DNA of 6,405 nucleotides, taken from Candidatus Saccharimonadia bacterium (lineage in GTDB: Bacteria > Patescibacteriota > Saccharimonadia > Saccharimonadales > Saccharimonadaceae). Shown piece by piece: positions 5,627-6,405 of this stretch. The notes beneath the pieces were generated by a model. That model saw nothing but the letters and a program-made list of their open reading frames with translations. It was not told where the DNA came from and ran no database searches. The stretch spans positions 1 through 6,405 of the forward strand of contig JALRBM010000072.1 in the NCBI GenBank assembly GCA_023257755.1, in the 5' to 3' direction. Numbering within the stretch: position 1 is the stretch's first letter; the number at the start of each line of letters is the position of its first letter. A program made the position numbers and the translations under genes.

Positions 5627-6241
5627 TTGGCCCAGCTACTTCCTGCCGCACTTGTCCGTCTTATCGAAGAGCTGGGCAAACTCCCCGGAGTGGGCGCTCG
5701 GACCGCCGAGCGCTATGCTTACTTTTTACTCAAAAGTGATGCCCATACAAGCCAAAAACTGTCAGTCGCACTTGAAAACCTCCACAGTAAAGTAAAGACA
5801 TGTCCAGTGACGTTTGCACTCATCGATGAGACACAGGATGTCTCACCACTTTATAGCGAGGGTGATCGCAATAAACGGCTGGTTGCTGTCGTTGAAGAGC
5901 CGCTGGATATCGTCGCCCTCGAGCGCACCGGACATTACAAGGGGACGTATCATGTTCTCGGCGGGGCGATTTCACCTATCGACGGCATCGGCCCGGAACA
6001 GCTGCATATTCCCGAACTCCTTGAGCGCCTGGAGCGCGATGAGGTCGAAGAAGTGATCATCGCGACCAACGCCAGTGTCGAAGGAGAGTCAACCGCCTTA
6101 TTCCTCCAGCGCATGATCAACGACGCGGGCATAGATATCACCATGACCCGCCTGGCGCGCGGCATCCCCGTCGGAGTCGACCTGGAATACGCTGATCAAA
6201 TAACACTATCACACGCCTTAGAGGGACGGAGGGTTCTATAA
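5627..6241 (+). CDS. recR: Recombination mediator protein RecR with degenerate zinc finger
   Basis: RecR forms a ring-shaped clamp that, with RecO or RecF, loads RecA on gapped DNA. The 204-aa product has the normal family length and starts at TTG 5627, backed by AGGAG and by the start of homology (LLPAALVRLIEELGKLPGVG). The helix-hairpin-helix is at about 19-31 (LPGVGARTAERYA). The Toprim domain starts near 84 with LVAVVEEPLD and includes the YHVLGGAISPIDGIGP segment (108-123) and ATNASVEGESTA (146-157). The C-terminal segment RLARGIPVGVDLEYAD (175-190) is typical. The zinc finger between them is degenerate: only Cys59 remains, and positions that by spacing should be Cys read Thr62, Ser73 and Tyr76. 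The segment has kept its length. The TAA stop shares its last base with the next ATG, so the DHH gene is coupled to recR. Confidence 0.95.
   Translation: MAQLLPAALVRLIEELGKLPGVGARTAERYAYFLLKSDAHTSQKLSVALENLHSKVKTCPVTFALIDETQDVSPLYSEGDRNKRLVAVVEEPLDIVALERTGHYKGTYHVLGGAISPIDGIGPEQLHIPELLERLERDEVEEVIIATNASVEGESTALFLQRMINDAGIDITMTRLARGIPVGVDLEYADQITLSHALEGRRVL
6228..6233 (+). promoter_or_regulatory. Ribosome binding site of the DHH gene, inside the recR end
   Basis: GGAGGG lies within the last codons of recR, seven bases before ATG 6241. The TAATG stop-start overlap together with this strong site indicates coupled translation. Confidence 0.65.
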
Positions 6242-6405
6242 TGTTTGAAGCTGCGATTAGCCTCATTAACGACGCAAGAAAGATTGTCGTCATCCAGGCC
6301 GAAAACCCCGACGGCGACAGCCTGGGCAGCAGCCTTGCCCTGGAAGAAATTCTCGGCGATCTTGGCAAGGAAGTAAGCCTCTATTGACCGGTTGAAATTC
6401 CAAAA
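6241..6405 (+). CDS. DHH-family phosphoesterase (NrnA-like), N-terminus, interrupted by in-frame TGA
   Basis: The window holds only the first 55 codons. DHH/DHHA1 proteins hydrolyse phosphodiester bonds, for example in short oligonucleotides (nanoRNase), pAp or cyclic dinucleotides; which applies here cannot be told. The start is clear: ATG 6241 has a GGAGGG site and overlaps the recR stop. Residues 15-34 contain the first metal-binding motif in the form NPDGDSLGS (22-30), with Asp24 and Asp26 as expected ligands, followed by the helix LALEEILGDLGKEV, which matches the family. Codon 49 is TGA (6385-6387), yet the frame resumes with PVEIPK, which still looks like the family (typically LYC followed by a xxIP or xxVP segment). 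So the frame is intact on both sides of the stop. Under the standard code the product ends at 48 residues and would be non-functional. Possible reasons are a nonsense mutation, a sequence error near a contig edge, or selenocysteine. Confidence 0.8.
6385..6387 (+). other. In-frame TGA codon within the DHH gene
   Basis: This TGA is codon 49 of the DHH-family gene and interrupts otherwise continuous family-like sequence. No complete gene in the window carries an in-frame TGA, so it is not a routine sense codon here. Only 18 bases follow it, too few to look for a selenocysteine insertion element. Confidence 0.7.

Noticed and set aside
6241..6405. Alternative genetic code (TGA as Gly or Trp) to explain the interrupted DHH gene
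   Set aside because: The six complete genes contain no in-frame TGA over about 1,800 codons, whereas genomes that reassign TGA normally use it often.

Overview
The window reads as a compact bacterial chromosome segment of core information-processing genes, all on the + strand with short or overlapping gaps. The DnaX protein lacks its usual zinc module, RecR has lost most of its zinc ligands, a salvage thymidine kinase is present, and the DHH protein opens with an IQAENPDGDS motif. Together these suggest a Patescibacteria/CPR organism, most likely a Candidatus Saccharibacteria (TM7) relative. That assignment rests on recalled family features, not on a database search. In the six complete genes the stops are TAA (four) and TAG (two), with no in-frame TGA, so the standard bacterial code (table 11) fits.

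Layout: positions 2-313 hold the C-terminal end of an unrecognised protein. Next come a type II thymidine kinase (341-952), the clamp-loader subunit DnaX (1001-2413) and the replicative helicase DnaB (2432-3778). These are followed by a multi-pass membrane protein resembling GT-C (family 39-like) glycosyltransferases (3808-5268), a YbaB/EbfC nucleoid-associated protein (5316-5618) and RecR (5627-6241, TTG start). The window closes with the N-terminus of a DHH-family phosphoesterase (from 6241), which overlaps the recR stop by one base and is interrupted by an in-frame TGA at 6385-6387 close to the window edge.

Functionally, dnaX and dnaB serve the replication fork, recR and ybaB belong to the classic dnaX-ybaB-recR recombination/nucleoid neighbourhood, and the thymidine kinase feeds dTTP supply by salvage. 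The DHH protein may recycle short oligonucleotides or cyclic dinucleotides. The membrane protein is the outlier, placed with dnaB between dnaX and ybaB-recR. Candidate -10 elements precede tdk, dnaX, the membrane protein and ybaB. dnaB, recR and the DHH gene appear to depend on upstream transcription or coupling. No RNA genes, mobile elements, CRISPR arrays or convincing terminators were seen, and no gene-free stretch is longer than 50 bases.

The most notable signals are the in-frame TGA in the DHH gene (selenocysteine, nonsense mutation or sequence error), the absence of zinc sites in two neighbouring DNA-metabolism proteins, and the altered dnaX-ybaB-recR gene order. I see no new multi-gene defence or mobile system here.
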